Origin: Streptomyces sp. CB02400
GTDB taxonomy: Bacteria; Actinomycetota; Actinomycetes; Streptomycetales; Streptomycetaceae
Reading direction: 5' to 3'
Assembly: GCF_001905725.1 (NCBI RefSeq)
Contig: NZ_LIWB01000014.1
Coordinates: 1-64,000 of the forward strand
DNA: 64,000 nt
Positions 7,314 through 17,000 of this stretch are shown in pieces. Every line of letters begins with the position of its first letter. Position 1 is the stretch's first letter. The notes below the pieces were generated by a model, which searched no databases, had not been told where the DNA came from, and worked only from the letters and a program-made list of their open reading frames with translations. The translations under genes were made by a program, and so were the position numbers.

Positions 7314-8600
7314 CTTCCTCCCCCTCCTGAAGGAGGGAATTCCTACGGCTCGCGCTGTAGGGATTTCTGCTTCATCGCCGACTGCCCGCCCGGAGTACTC
7401 CGTTGAGGTCTTACACCAGCTCCACAGACAGACACTGCCAGCCCGGCAGCCAGAAGGTTCTTCGCCGCGTTCACGTCCCGGTCATGGGTCGTACCACAGC
7501 TGTCGCACGTCCAGGTGCGGACGTGCAGGGGCATCTTGCCCCGCAGGGTGCCGCAGGTGGAGCACAACCTGGACGAGGGGAACCAGCGGTCGACCGCGAT
7601 CACTTCGCGCCCATACCACTGGGCCTTGTACTCCAGCATGCCCCGGAAGTCGGCCCATGCCGCATCGCTGATGGCGCGGGCCAGCTTGCCGTTCTTCACC
7701 ATGTTCCGAACGGTGAGGTCCTCGATCACGATCGTTTGGTTCTCACGAACGAGCCGAGTGGTGAGCTTGTGCAGGTGGTCGCGCCTGCGGTCAGCGATGC
7801 GGGCGTAGACCTTGGCGACCTTCTGACGGGCCTTGCGGCGGTTGGCGCCCTCACCCCTGGCCTTGCGGGCAAGCTGCCGCTGGGCCTTGGAGAGACGGGC
7901 ACGGTCGCGCCGCTCGTGCCGGGGGTTGGCCACCTTCTGGCCGGTCGAGAGGGTCAGCAGGTGGTCGAGTCCGACATCAATACCGACGGCCGCATCCGTG
8001 GCCGGGAGCGGCTGGATGGACGGATCCTCGACCAGCAGGGAGACGTACCAGCGTCCGGCCGCGTCCTGCGACACGGTCACCGTGGACGGCAACGCGCCCT
8101 CCGGGAGTGGACGGGACCACACGATGTCGAGCGGCTCCGACATCTTCGCCAGGGTCAGCCTGCCGTCCCGGAACCGGAACGCGCTGGTGGTGTACTCCGC
8201 CGACTTGTGCGACTTCTTCCGCGACTTGAACCGCGGATACCGGGCCCGCCTGCCGAAGAAGTGGGTGAACGCCGTCTGGAGGTGGCGCAGGGCCTGCTGG
8301 AGCGGGACGGAGGAGACGTCGTTGAGGTAGGCGAGTTCCCCGGTCTTCTTCCAGGCCGTCAGCATGGCCGACGTCTGGTTGTAGTTCACCCGCTCCTGCC
8401 GCGTCCACGCTTCCGTGCGCGCCGCAAGAGCCAGGTTGTAGACCTTCCGCACGCAGCCGAACGTGCGCGACAGCTCGGCCGCCTGCGCATCGGTCGGATA
8501 GAAACGGTACTTGAACGCCCGCTTCACGTGAGTGTCCTGCACATTTCACATGATATCGCATCAATTCGTGAAGGGCTGCGAGTAGTCCGAGGTGGACGTC
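7314..8600 (-). mobile_element. TnpB-only IS200/IS605-type element between the two exporter genes
   Basis: The element begins directly after the stop codon of the first exporter gene and contains a single gene, tnpB, on the minus strand; no TnpA (Y1 transposase) frame is present. Its right end carries the hairpin CCCTCCTGAAGGAGGG (7322-7337) beside the tnpB stop. The left end carries a nested imperfect hairpin, TTCAC...GTGAA (8545-8572) around TGAT/ATCA. Subterminal hairpins are what TnpA of this superfamily recognises, and in TnpB systems the right end is the 3' part of the omegaRNA. The left boundary is approximate. The two exporter genes were presumably adjacent before insertion. Confidence 0.75.
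7343..8542 (-). CDS. tnpB: RNA-guided transposon nuclease TnpB (IS605 OrfB)
   Basis: 399 residues, normal for the family. It opens with the usual KRAFKYRFYPT segment and an HTH region. The RuvC-like nuclease residues are all present: Asp in GIDVGLD (about 191), Glu in IVIEDLT (about 273) and Asp in DRDVNAAKNL (about 355). The zinc ribbon lies between the last two (CSTCG ... CDSCG). TnpB proteins are programmable DNA nucleases guided by an omegaRNA from the element's right end and help keep the element at its site. The GTG at 8542 gives the longest frame; the GTG at 8527, directly before KRAFKYRF, is an equally plausible start. The protein looks intact, so the nuclease is probably active even without a cognate tnpA here. 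Confidence 0.9.
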   Translation of the reverse strand: MQDTHVKRAFKYRFYPTDAQAAELSRTFGCVRKVYNLALAARTEAWTRQERVNYNQTSAMLTAWKKTGELAYLNDVSSVPLQQALRHLQTAFTHFFGRRARYPRFKSRKKSHKSAEYTTSAFRFRDGRLTLAKMSEPLDIVWSRPLPEGALPSTVTVSQDAAGRWYVSLLVEDPSIQPLPATDAAVGIDVGLDHLLTLSTGQKVANPRHERRDRARLSKAQRQLARKARGEGANRRKARQKVAKVYARIADRRRDHLHKLTTRLVRENQTIVIEDLTVRNMVKNGKLARAISDAAWADFRGMLEYKAQWYGREVIAVDRWFPSSRLCSTCGTLRGKMPLHVRTWTCDSCGTTHDRDVNAAKNLLAAGLAVSVCGAGVRPQRSTPGGQSAMKQKSLQREP

Positions 8601-8654
8601 GGTCCGCCCTGGCGGCGAACCGGCTTTCCCTGCCCTACTCCGCAGGAGCCTCGT

Positions 8655-8683
8655 TCCCTCCCCGCCCTGAAGAACGGGGTATC
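8655..8683. repeat. Second IS right-end-like hairpin before exporter gene 2
   Basis: The plus strand carries CCCCG (8660-8664), a CCCTGAAGAA loop and CGGGG (8675-8679), followed by TATCCAC. This closely follows the pattern at the element's right end (CCCTCCTGAAGGAGGG followed by AATTCCTAC), including the CCTGAAG core, and is in the same orientation. It sits 8 bases before the ribosome-binding site of the second exporter gene. It could be a remnant end of an earlier, related insertion. Confidence 0.5.
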
Positions 8684-8700
8684 CACAAAGGAGAAACTCG

Positions 8701-10572
8701 ATGACCGCCACGAACGGCACAGACCCGCGCACCGACGACGGACGGACCGAGGAGACGACGATCCGCACCGGCCCCGTGGACCGCGCCCTGCTGCCGACCG
8801 CGACCGGCGCCGAGACCCTGGCCGCCCTCCGCTCCATGCTGCGCGGCCACCGTCCGCTGACGGCGGCGGCGGTGGGCGTCCTGGTCGCCGGAACGGCCGT
8901 CGGCCTGCTGACGGCGCCCCTGCTCGGACACGTCGTCGACCTGGTGGTGGAGCGGCGCGGCACGGACGCGCTGACCGTGCCCATGGTCCTGCTCATCACG
9001 GTGGCCGTGGCGCGCGGCGCCGCCACCGCCCTCGGCAGCGCCCTCGTCGCCCGGCTGGGCGAGACCCTGCTCGCCGCCCTGCGCGAGCGGTTCGTCGAGC
9101 GGGCGCTGGGGCTGCCGCTGGAGCGGGTCGAGGAGGCCGGCTCGGGCGACCTGGTCTCCCGGGTGACGGACGACGTCACCATGGTCGCCAAGTCGGTACG
9201 GCAGGCCCTCCCGGAGTTCTCCCGCTCCGCCTTCACCATCGTGCTGACCCTGGCCGGACTCGCCGTGCTGGACTGGCGGTTCCTGCTCGCCGCGCTGTGC
9301 GCCGTGCCCGTGCAGGTGCTGTCGGTGCGCTGGTACCTGCGCCGGGCCGCTCCCGTGTACGCCGGGCACCGGGTGGCCACCGGCGCGCTCCAGCACCAGT
9401 TGCTCGACAGCATCGGGGGCGTCCGCACCGTACGCGCGTTCCGGCTGAACGGGCCGCATCTGGACCTCGTGGAGCAGCGGTCGCGGGCGGCCCTCGGACT
9501 GGCGCTGCGCGGCATCCACGTCGTGACCGGGTTCTTCTCCCGGCTCAACCTGGCCGAGTTCATCGGCCTGGCCTCGGTCCTGGTCACCGGCTTCGTGCTG
9601 GTGGACGACGGGTCGGTGAGCATCGGCACGGCGACCGCGGCCGCGCTGTACTTCCACAGTCTGTTCAACCCGGTCAACGCCGCGCTGTTCCTGCTGGACG
9701 ACGTGCAGTCGGCGGGCGCGAGCCTCGCCCGTCTGGTCGGGGTGTCCGGCCTGGCCGCCACGCCGGAGCCGGAGCCGGAGCCGGGCCGGCGGGCCGTGCC
9801 GGTGGACGGCTCGGTCAAGGTCTCCTCGCTCGACCACGCCTACGTGCCCGGCCACCCGGTGCTGCGGGACGTCGATCTGGAGGTGAGCGGCGGGGAGCGG
9901 GTCGCGCTGGTCGGTTCGAGCGGGGCCGGCAAGACGACGCTGGCCAAGCTGATCGCGGGCGTGCACCGGCCGGCCCGGGGGTCGGTCACGCTGGGCGGGG
10001 CCGACGCGGGCGAGCTGGGTCCCGCGGGGGTCCGCCGGGCGGTGACGCTCATCAGCCAGGAGGTGCACGTCTTCGCCGGTCCGCTCGCCGAGGACCTGCG
10101 GCTGGCCCGGCCGGACGCCGGCGACGACGACCTGCGGGCGGCCCTGGCGGCGGTGGGTGCCCTGGAGTGGGCCGAGGCGCTGCCCGACGGGCTGGACACG
10201 GTGGTCGGGGAGGGCGGGCACCGGCTGACGGTGACCCAGGCCCAGCATCTGGCGCTGGCCCGGCTGGTCCTCGCCGACCCGCCGATCGCCATCCTGGACG
10301 AGGCGACCGCCGACGCGGGCAGCGCGGGGGCGCGCGTCCTGGAGGCTGCCGCGCTGAAGGCCCTGGAGGGGCGCACGGGCCTGATGGTGGCGCACCGCCT
10401 GCCGCAGGCCGCGACCGCCGACCGGATCGTCGTCCTCGACGAGGGCCGGGTCGTCGAGACCGGCACCCACGAGGAACTCCTCACGGCCGGCGGCCGGTAC
10501 GCCGAACTGTGGGCCGCCTGGTCCGACAGCCGCCCGGGGACGACCCGACCGACGGAGAGCGACGGGGCTTAG
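8701..10572 (+). CDS. ABC exporter half-transporter with canonical ATP site but degenerate signature (siderophore export, subunit 2)
   Basis: 623 residues: membrane domain about 45-340, NBD about 375-600. Walker A GSSGAGKTT (about 404), Q-loop ISQEVH (about 450), Walker B AILDEAT (about 530) with the catalytic Glu, and H-loop VAHRL (about 562) are intact. The ABC signature is replaced by LTVTQAQ (about 508) instead of LSGGQ. This exactly complements subunit 1, so ATP would be hydrolysed at the site made of this protein's Walker motifs and the partner's signature. The ATG at 8701 has AAAGGAG seven bases upstream. The gene is separated from its partner by the TnpB element, and any iron-box promoter upstream of the pair is now more than 3 kb away, so its expression may depend on read-through or on a promoter in the element. 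Confidence 0.87.
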   Translation: MTATNGTDPRTDDGRTEETTIRTGPVDRALLPTATGAETLAALRSMLRGHRPLTAAAVGVLVAGTAVGLLTAPLLGHVVDLVVERRGTDALTVPMVLLITVAVARGAATALGSALVARLGETLLAALRERFVERALGLPLERVEEAGSGDLVSRVTDDVTMVAKSVRQALPEFSRSAFTIVLTLAGLAVLDWRFLLAALCAVPVQVLSVRWYLRRAAPVYAGHRVATGALQHQLLDSIGGVRTVRAFRLNGPHLDLVEQRSRAALGLALRGIHVVTGFFSRLNLAEFIGLASVLVTGFVLVDDGSVSIGTATAAALYFHSLFNPVNAALFLLDDVQSAGASLARLVGVSGLAATPEPEPEPGRRAVPVDGSVKVSSLDHAYVPGHPVLRDVDLEVSGGERVALVGSSGAGKTTLAKLIAGVHRPARGSVTLGGADAGELGPAGVRRAVTLISQEVHVFAGPLAEDLRLARPDAGDDDLRAALAAVGALEWAEALPDGLDTVVGEGGHRLTVTQAQHLALARLVLADPPIAILDEATADAGSAGARVLEAAALKALEGRTGLMVAHRLPQAATADRIVVLDEGRVVETGTHEELLTAGGRYAELWAAWSDSRPGTTRPTESDGA

Positions 10573-10715
10573 CGGCACCGCCCCGCCGAAGGGCGAGCCT
10601 TACCGCGCCCCTTCGAGGAGGCCCGACGCGCCACCCGGAGCCGCCACCAGCGGGCGATCCCCCGCGACGGCAGGCGACGAGGCCCAGCGGCACCGCCCCA
10701 CCGAAGGGCGGGCCT
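10571..10715. repeat. Direct repeat of about 30 bases in the convergent intergenic region
   Basis: AGCGGCACCGCCCC followed by an A or G, then CCGAAGGGCG and RGCCT, occurs at 10571-10600 and again at 10686-10715 with three mismatches. The 285-base interval between exporter gene 2 and mbtH holds no gene. Each copy can fold through its CGCCC/GGGCG arms, so the pair may act as transcription terminators between the convergent units. Confidence 0.5.
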
Positions 10716-10857
10716 CGCGGTGCCCAGCGGCGACGCGGGTCCGTGGTGGCCGCAGGTGAGCGCGGGGAGCCGGGCCGCCCGCATGGCGGCGTCGTCCGGG
10801 AGTTCCCGCGACGCCTCGTCGGTGTGTCCGGCGTGGCGGCCGGGTGTGTGGGGCGGG

Positions 10858-11067
10858 TCAGTGGTCGTGGGCGGCCAGGCTCGCGGGGCGCAGGTCGGTC
10901 CAGTGGGTCTCCACGTAGGCCAGGCAGGCTTCGCGGGTGTCCTCGCCGAAGGCGGTCCGCCAGCCGGCCGGCACCTGGGCGAAGGACGGCCACAGGGAGT
11001 GCTGGTTCTCGTCGTTGACCAGGACCAGGAAGCGGCCCTGCGGGTCCTCGAACGGGTTGGTCGTCAT
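10858..11067 (-). CDS. MbtH-like protein, NRPS adenylation partner
   Basis: 69 residues, full length for the family. It carries the invariant pattern NPFEDPxGxFxVLVNDExQHSLWP, then VPAGW and the C-terminal YVETHWTDLRP. MbtH proteins bind and activate adenylation domains of NRPSs. The ATG at 11067 overlaps the NRPS stop codon (11064-11067), so the two are translationally coupled and it is the natural partner of that NRPS. It is the last gene of the operon running monooxygenase, receptor, NRPS, mbtH. It could also serve the adenylation domain of the hybrid synthase 30 kb away, which has no mbtH of its own here. Confidence 0.95.
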   Translation of the reverse strand: MTTNPFEDPQGRFLVLVNDENQHSLWPSFAQVPAGWRTAFGEDTREACLAYVETHWTDLRPASLAAHDH

Positions 11068-14000
11068 GCGTGGTCACTCCTTGTGGGCGGGGTGGTGATC
11101 AGCTCGGAGAGAGGTCGTCGCGGGTCGGCCGCCGCGTCGCGCAGCAGGGCGGTCAGGTCGTCGGCGAGCCGGCGTGCCGCGGCGGTGCCGAGTACGCCGG
11201 CCGCGTGGGTCAGCGCGCAGTGCACCGGGCCGGCGCCGCGCGGTTCGTGGAAGCCGAGGGTCAGTCCTGCCCGCACCGCGCCGGTGGGGGCGGCCCGCAG
11301 CGAGCCCAGGCCCCCTTCCAGCCGTGCCAGGTCGGCCTGTTCGTGGTGGATCACCATGACCCGGGGCCCCTCGGGGGGCAGCCCGGTCGCGCGGGCCACC
11401 TCGTCGTACGGCACGTCCTGCCGGTCCAGGGCGCCGAGCGTCGTCTCCCGCACCCGGGCCAGCAGTTCCGCGAAGGCGGGGTCGCCCGCCGTGTCGGTGC
11501 GCAGGACGAGCGTGTTGAGGAAGCAGCCGACGAGGTCGGCGAGCCGGTCGTCGGCGCGGCCCGCGGTCATCGTGCCGATGGGCAGGTCGGTGCCCGCGCC
11601 GTGCGCGGTGAGCAGGGCCGCCAGGGCCGAGTGCAGCACCATGAACATGCTGGTGCCGGTGGTCCGGGCCAGCCGGTCCACGTCGGCGTGCAGCCGCTCG
11701 TCCAGCACGAAGGCGACCCGGCCGGGCGCGGCGGACCGCGATCGGTCCGCCGGCAGCGCGGGGGCGGGCGGTACGTCCTTCAGCGTCCGCCGCCAGTAGG
11801 CGAGCTGGCGCCCGCCCCGGCTGTCCGGGTCGGTGAGGTCGCCGAGCGCCTCGTGTGACCAGCGGGTGTGGTCGGCGTACGTCACCGGCAGCGGCCGCCA
11901 GCCGGGTTCCCTGCCCTCGGACCGGGCGGCGTACGCGGTGGTGAGGTCGCGGAGCAGGGGGACCACCGACCACTCGTCGACGGCGAGGTGGTGCGCGGTC
12001 AGCGAGACCGCCTGGCGGCCGTCGGGGGCGGTGAGCAGCCGTGCCCGCAGCGGGGCCTCCGCCGTCAGGTCCGTCACCTGACCCGCGAGTTCGGCCAGGC
12101 GCCCGTCGAGGTCGGCGCACTCCTCGACGGTCAGGGCGGGGGGCTCGACCGGGTGCGGGAACACCGTGCCGTCGCGTTCGGTGAACGCCGTGCGCAGCGG
12201 CTGGTGGCGTGCCGTCACATCGGCCAGCGCGGCGGTGAGCGCGCCGGCGTCCAGTCCGCCCGGTGAGCGCAGTTCCAGGGCGTGGTCGAACCGGGGGTCG
12301 CGCCGGTGGGCGTGCCACTGGGCGCGCTGGACCGGCGCGACCGGCCTGCCGGGGTCCACCGCCGCGCCGTCCCCGGCCGGGCGCGGCGCGGGGCGGGCGG
12401 TGGCCGCCCCGTCGAGCACGGTGGCGAGGCCGGCGACGGTCAGCGCGTCGAAGACGTCCCGGATGCCCAGTTCCACGCCGAACTCGGTGCGGATCCGGCC
12501 CAGCAGCCGCATCGCGGCCATCGAGTGGCCGCCCAGTGCGAAGAAGTTGTCGTGGACGCCGACGTCGTCCAGCCGGAGGACCTCGCGAAACAGCCCGGCC
12601 AGCCGGGCCTGCGTCCGGGTGGCGGGGTGGGCGTCGCCGGTCATGGAGGACCAGTCCGGCGCGGGCAGCGCCCTGCGGTCCAGCTTGCCGTTGGGGGTCA
12701 GCGGCAGCGGACCGTCCAGCGGTACGACGAGGGCCGGGACCATGTACTCGGGCAGCAGCCCGGCGACATGGGCGCGCAGCGCCCGCGGGTCGAGGTCCGC
12801 GCCGCCGTCGGGCACGGCGTAACCGACGAGGCGCACGATGTCGCCGTCGCGGTCGGCGGTCACGGCCGCCTGGCCGACCGCGGGGTGGCCGGTGAGGGCC
12901 GCCTCGATCTCCCCGAGCTCGATGCGGAACCCGCGGATCTTCACCTGGGTGTCCACCCGGCCGAGGAAGTCGAGGTTGCCGTCCGCCCGCCAGCGGGCGC
13001 GGTCGCCCGTGCGGTACATGCGGCCGCCGGGCGGTCCGAACGGGTCGGCGACGAACCGCTCGGAGGTGAGCGCGGGCCTGCCGAGGTAGCCGCGGGCGAG
13101 ACCGCGCCCGGCGACGTACAGCTCCCCCGCCACGCCCGGCGGGACCGGGCGGAGGTGTTCGTCCAGGACGTAGCAGCGGGTGTTGGGGTCGGGGCGGCCG
13201 ATGGGGACCCGGCCGGGCGTGCGCGATCCGTGTGCGCGGGAGGGCCACAGGGTGGAGTTGACGGTCGCCTCGGTGAGCCCGTAGGCGCAGATCAGGTGGG
13301 CGGTGGCGCCGAAGCGTTCGAACAGGTCCGGCGGGACCGTCTCGGTGCCGACCAGGACGGTCGATCCCTCGGGCAGGGCGCAGCCGGGCGGCAGGGCGGA
13401 GACCAGGGACGGCGGCAGGATCATGTGGGTGACGCGCTGGTCCGCGAGGAAGTCGGTGAGCGCCTCTCCGGCGACCCGTGCCTCGTCGGGGATCAGTACG
13501 AGCCGGCCGCCGTGGCACAGGGCCATGGCCAGTTCGAAGACGAACACGTCGAAGCCGATGGAGGCGAACTGGAGGACCCGGCTGTCGGGGTGCAGGTCCA
13601 TGCGGTCGACGGCGGTGGCGACCAGGCTGGAGACGCCCTCGTGGGAGACGACGACGCCCTTGGGCCGGCCCGTCGAACCGGAGGTGTAGATCACGTACGC
13701 GGCTTGGTCCAGCTCGACCGGGCGGGCGTCCACGGGGGTGTCCGGCAGGCGGTCCAGTGCGGTGACGGTCGCGGGGGCGTCGAGCAGTACCACGGGGACG
13801 CCCGGCACCTCGGGGATCTTGCCGGCCACCGGTTCGCTGCCGACGACGAGGGCGGCGCCCGAGTCCTCGATCATGTAGGTGAGGCGGTCGCCCGGGTGTG
13901 CCAGGTCCAGCGGCAGGAAGGCGGCGCCCAGCTTCAGCGCGGCGAGCACGGTCGCGATCATGTCGACCGAGCGGGGCACGGCCACCCCGACCACGCTCTC

Positions 14001-17000
14001 GGTGCCGACGCCGTGCGCGGCGAGGAGCCGTGCGATGCGGTCGGCCCGTGCGTCGAGCTGTGCGTACGTCACCGGGCGGGAGCGCTCGACGACGGCGACC
14101 GCGTCGGGCCGTTCGGCGAGCCGCCGGGCGAAGAGGGCGGGCAGGGACGCCTCCTCGACGTCCCGTCCGGTGGCGTTGAAGCGCTCCAGGACCTGGTGGC
14201 GTTCGTCGGCGGAGAGGATCTCCGCCCGGGAGACGGGTTGTCCGGGTGCGGCGACGACGGCGGTGACGAGCCTGCGCAGCCGTTCGCCGATCCGCTCGGC
14301 GCTCTCGTGGTCGAACAGTTCGGTGGCGTACTCCAGACGGCAGCGGAGCGATCCCGGTTCGTGGTCGGTCCGTTGCCGCTCGGTGAAGCTGAACACGAGG
14401 TCGAACTTGGCCGATCCGACCGGGAACGGCAGGTACTCGGCGGTCAGGCCGGGCAGTTCGAGCGCGTCGCCGGTACGGACGTGGTGGCCGACCATCACCT
14501 GGAACAGCGGGTTGCGGGCGATCGACCGGGCCGGGTTGATCTCCTCCACCACCGCCTCGAACGGCACGTCCGCGTGGGAGAACGCGGCCAGGTCGGTCGC
14601 GCGGATCCGGGTGAGCAGCTCGGTGAAGCCGGGGTCCCCGCCGAGGTCGGCCCGTAGGACGAGGGTGTTGACGAAGAAGCCGACGAGGTCGTCCAGTGCC
14701 TGGTCGCCGCGGCCCGCGATGGGCGCGCCGAGCGGGATGTCCGTTCCGGCGCCCATGCGGTGGAGCAGGGTGGCGACGGCCGCGTGGACGACCATGAACA
14801 TGCTGGTGCCGGTGGACCGGGCGAGCCGGCCGAGCCCTTCGTGGACGGCGGTGTCGAACTCGATGTCGAGTGCGGCCCCGGAGAAGGCGGGACGGGCGGG
14901 CCGGGGCCGGTCGGCGGGCAGGTCGAGTTCCTCGGGGGCTCCCGCCAGTGCCGTACGCCAGTAGGCCAGTTGACGGGCGGCCTGGCTGTCGGGGTCGGAC
15001 GGGTCGCCGAGCAGCCGCTGCTGCCAGAGGGCGTAGTCGGCGTACTGGACGGGCAGTGGCCGCCATGCGGGGGCGGTGCCCGCGAGGCGGGCGCGGTAGG
15101 CGGTGGCCAGGTCGCGCAGGAAGGGGCGGTCCGACCATTCGTCGGTGGTGATGTGGTGCAGCAGCAGCACGACGACGTGGTCCTCGGGGGTGATCTCCAC
15201 GAGGGTGGCGCGCAGGGGCAGTTCGCGGGCGAGGTCGAACGGCCGGCGCACCGCGGTGGCCACGACGGCGGGCACCTCGGCCTCGGCGGCCCGGATGTGC
15301 TCCACCTCCGGGCGGGCCTCGTCGGCGGGCAGCACGTGCTGGAACACCCGGCCGTCCCGTTCGGCGAAGAGGGTGCGCAGCGCCTCGTGGCGGGCCGTCA
15401 CATCGGCGAGGGCAGCGCTCCACGCCGTACGGTCGAGCGGCCCACGCACCCGCAGCACCAGCGGGAAGTTGTACGCGGCGGAGGTGCACTCGATCTGCTG
15501 GACGACCCACAGCCGCTGCTGGGCGTGGGACAGCGGCAGCTCGGCGGGGCGCTCCCCGGCCGTGAGCGCGGGCCGGGCGGCGGTGTCGGAGCGGGCCGTG
15601 CGCCGCGCCAGTTCGGCGACGGTGGGTGCCTCGAACAGGTCGCGGATGGCGAGTTCGACGTCGAGGGCGGCGCGGGCGCGGCTGACCAGCCGGGTGGCGA
15701 GCAGGGAGTGCCCGCCCAGGTCGAAGAAGTCGCCGTCGGCCCCGACGCTGTCCTCGGGCAGGCCGAGCACATCGGCGAAGAGCGCGCACAGCGTCTCCTC
15801 GTGCGGGGTGCGGGGCGGCCGGCCGGTGCCCGTGCCGGTGAGGTCGGGGGCGGGCAGCGCCTTGACGTCGAGCTTGCCGTTGACGGTCAGCGGGAGGGCG
15901 TCCACGGGGACGAGGGCGGCCGGGACCATGTAGTCCGGCAGGCCGGCCCGCAGGTGGTCGCGGAGCCGCTTGGCCAGGTCCTCCCCCGGCTGCCCGCCCT
16001 CCTCCGGCACCACATAGCCGACCAGGCGCTTCGTCCCGGCGGACGGCACCACGACGACCGCCGCACGGGCGACCTCGGGGTGCGCGGACAGGACGGCGGC
16101 GATCTCCGCCGGCTCGATGCGGTAGCCGCGGATCTTCACCTGGTCGTCGGTGCGGCCGAGGAAGTCGAGCAGGCCGTCCGGGCGCTGCCGGACCAGGTCG
16201 CCGGTGCGGTACATGCGCTCGCCCGGCTCCCCGAACGGGTCGGCGACGAAGCGTTCCGCCGTGAGTCCCGGCCGTTCGTGGTAGCCGCGGGCGAGCCCGG
16301 TGCCGGCGATGTACAGCTCGCCGGGGCAGCCGGGCGGGACCGGGCGGAGCATGGTGTCGAGGACGTGGGCGCGGGTGTTGCGGATGGGCAGGCCGACGGT
16401 CGGGGTGGTGCTGTCCGTGGTGGAGCCGCCGAGGGTGTTGATCGTGTACTCGGTGGGCCCGTACAGGTTGTAGCCGTAGGTGCCCTCCGTGCGGCGCAGC
16501 CGGGTCCACACGGTGTCGGGGACGGCCTCGCCGCCGAGCAGGACCAGGGCGGGCCGGTGCCGCCCCGTGGCCGGGTCCTGTTCGAGCAGGCCCTCCTCGA
16601 TCAGCAACTGGGCGTAGGTCGGGGTGACGTTGACGACGTCGACGGCGTGCCGGTCGCAGTAGGCCACCAGCGCCTCGGCGTCACGGCGCAGCTGCTCGTC
16701 GCAGACGTGCACCTCGTGGCCCTCGACGAGCCACAGCAGTTCCTCCCAGGACATGTCGAACGCGAAGGAGACGGTGTGCGCGATCCGCAGCCGCCGTCCC
16801 CCGGCGGAGGCGATGGCCGGGTCGAAGATCTCCCGCTGGTGGTTGAGCTGCATGTTCGTCAGCCCCCGGTAGGGGGTGACGACGCCCTTGGGGCGTCCGG
16901 TGGAGCCGGAGGTGTAGATGATGTACGCCGGGTGCTCCAGCCGGTCCGGCACGCCACGGGCGAAGGCCGGCCGTTCGGCGTCGGTGAGGTCGCCGTGCGG

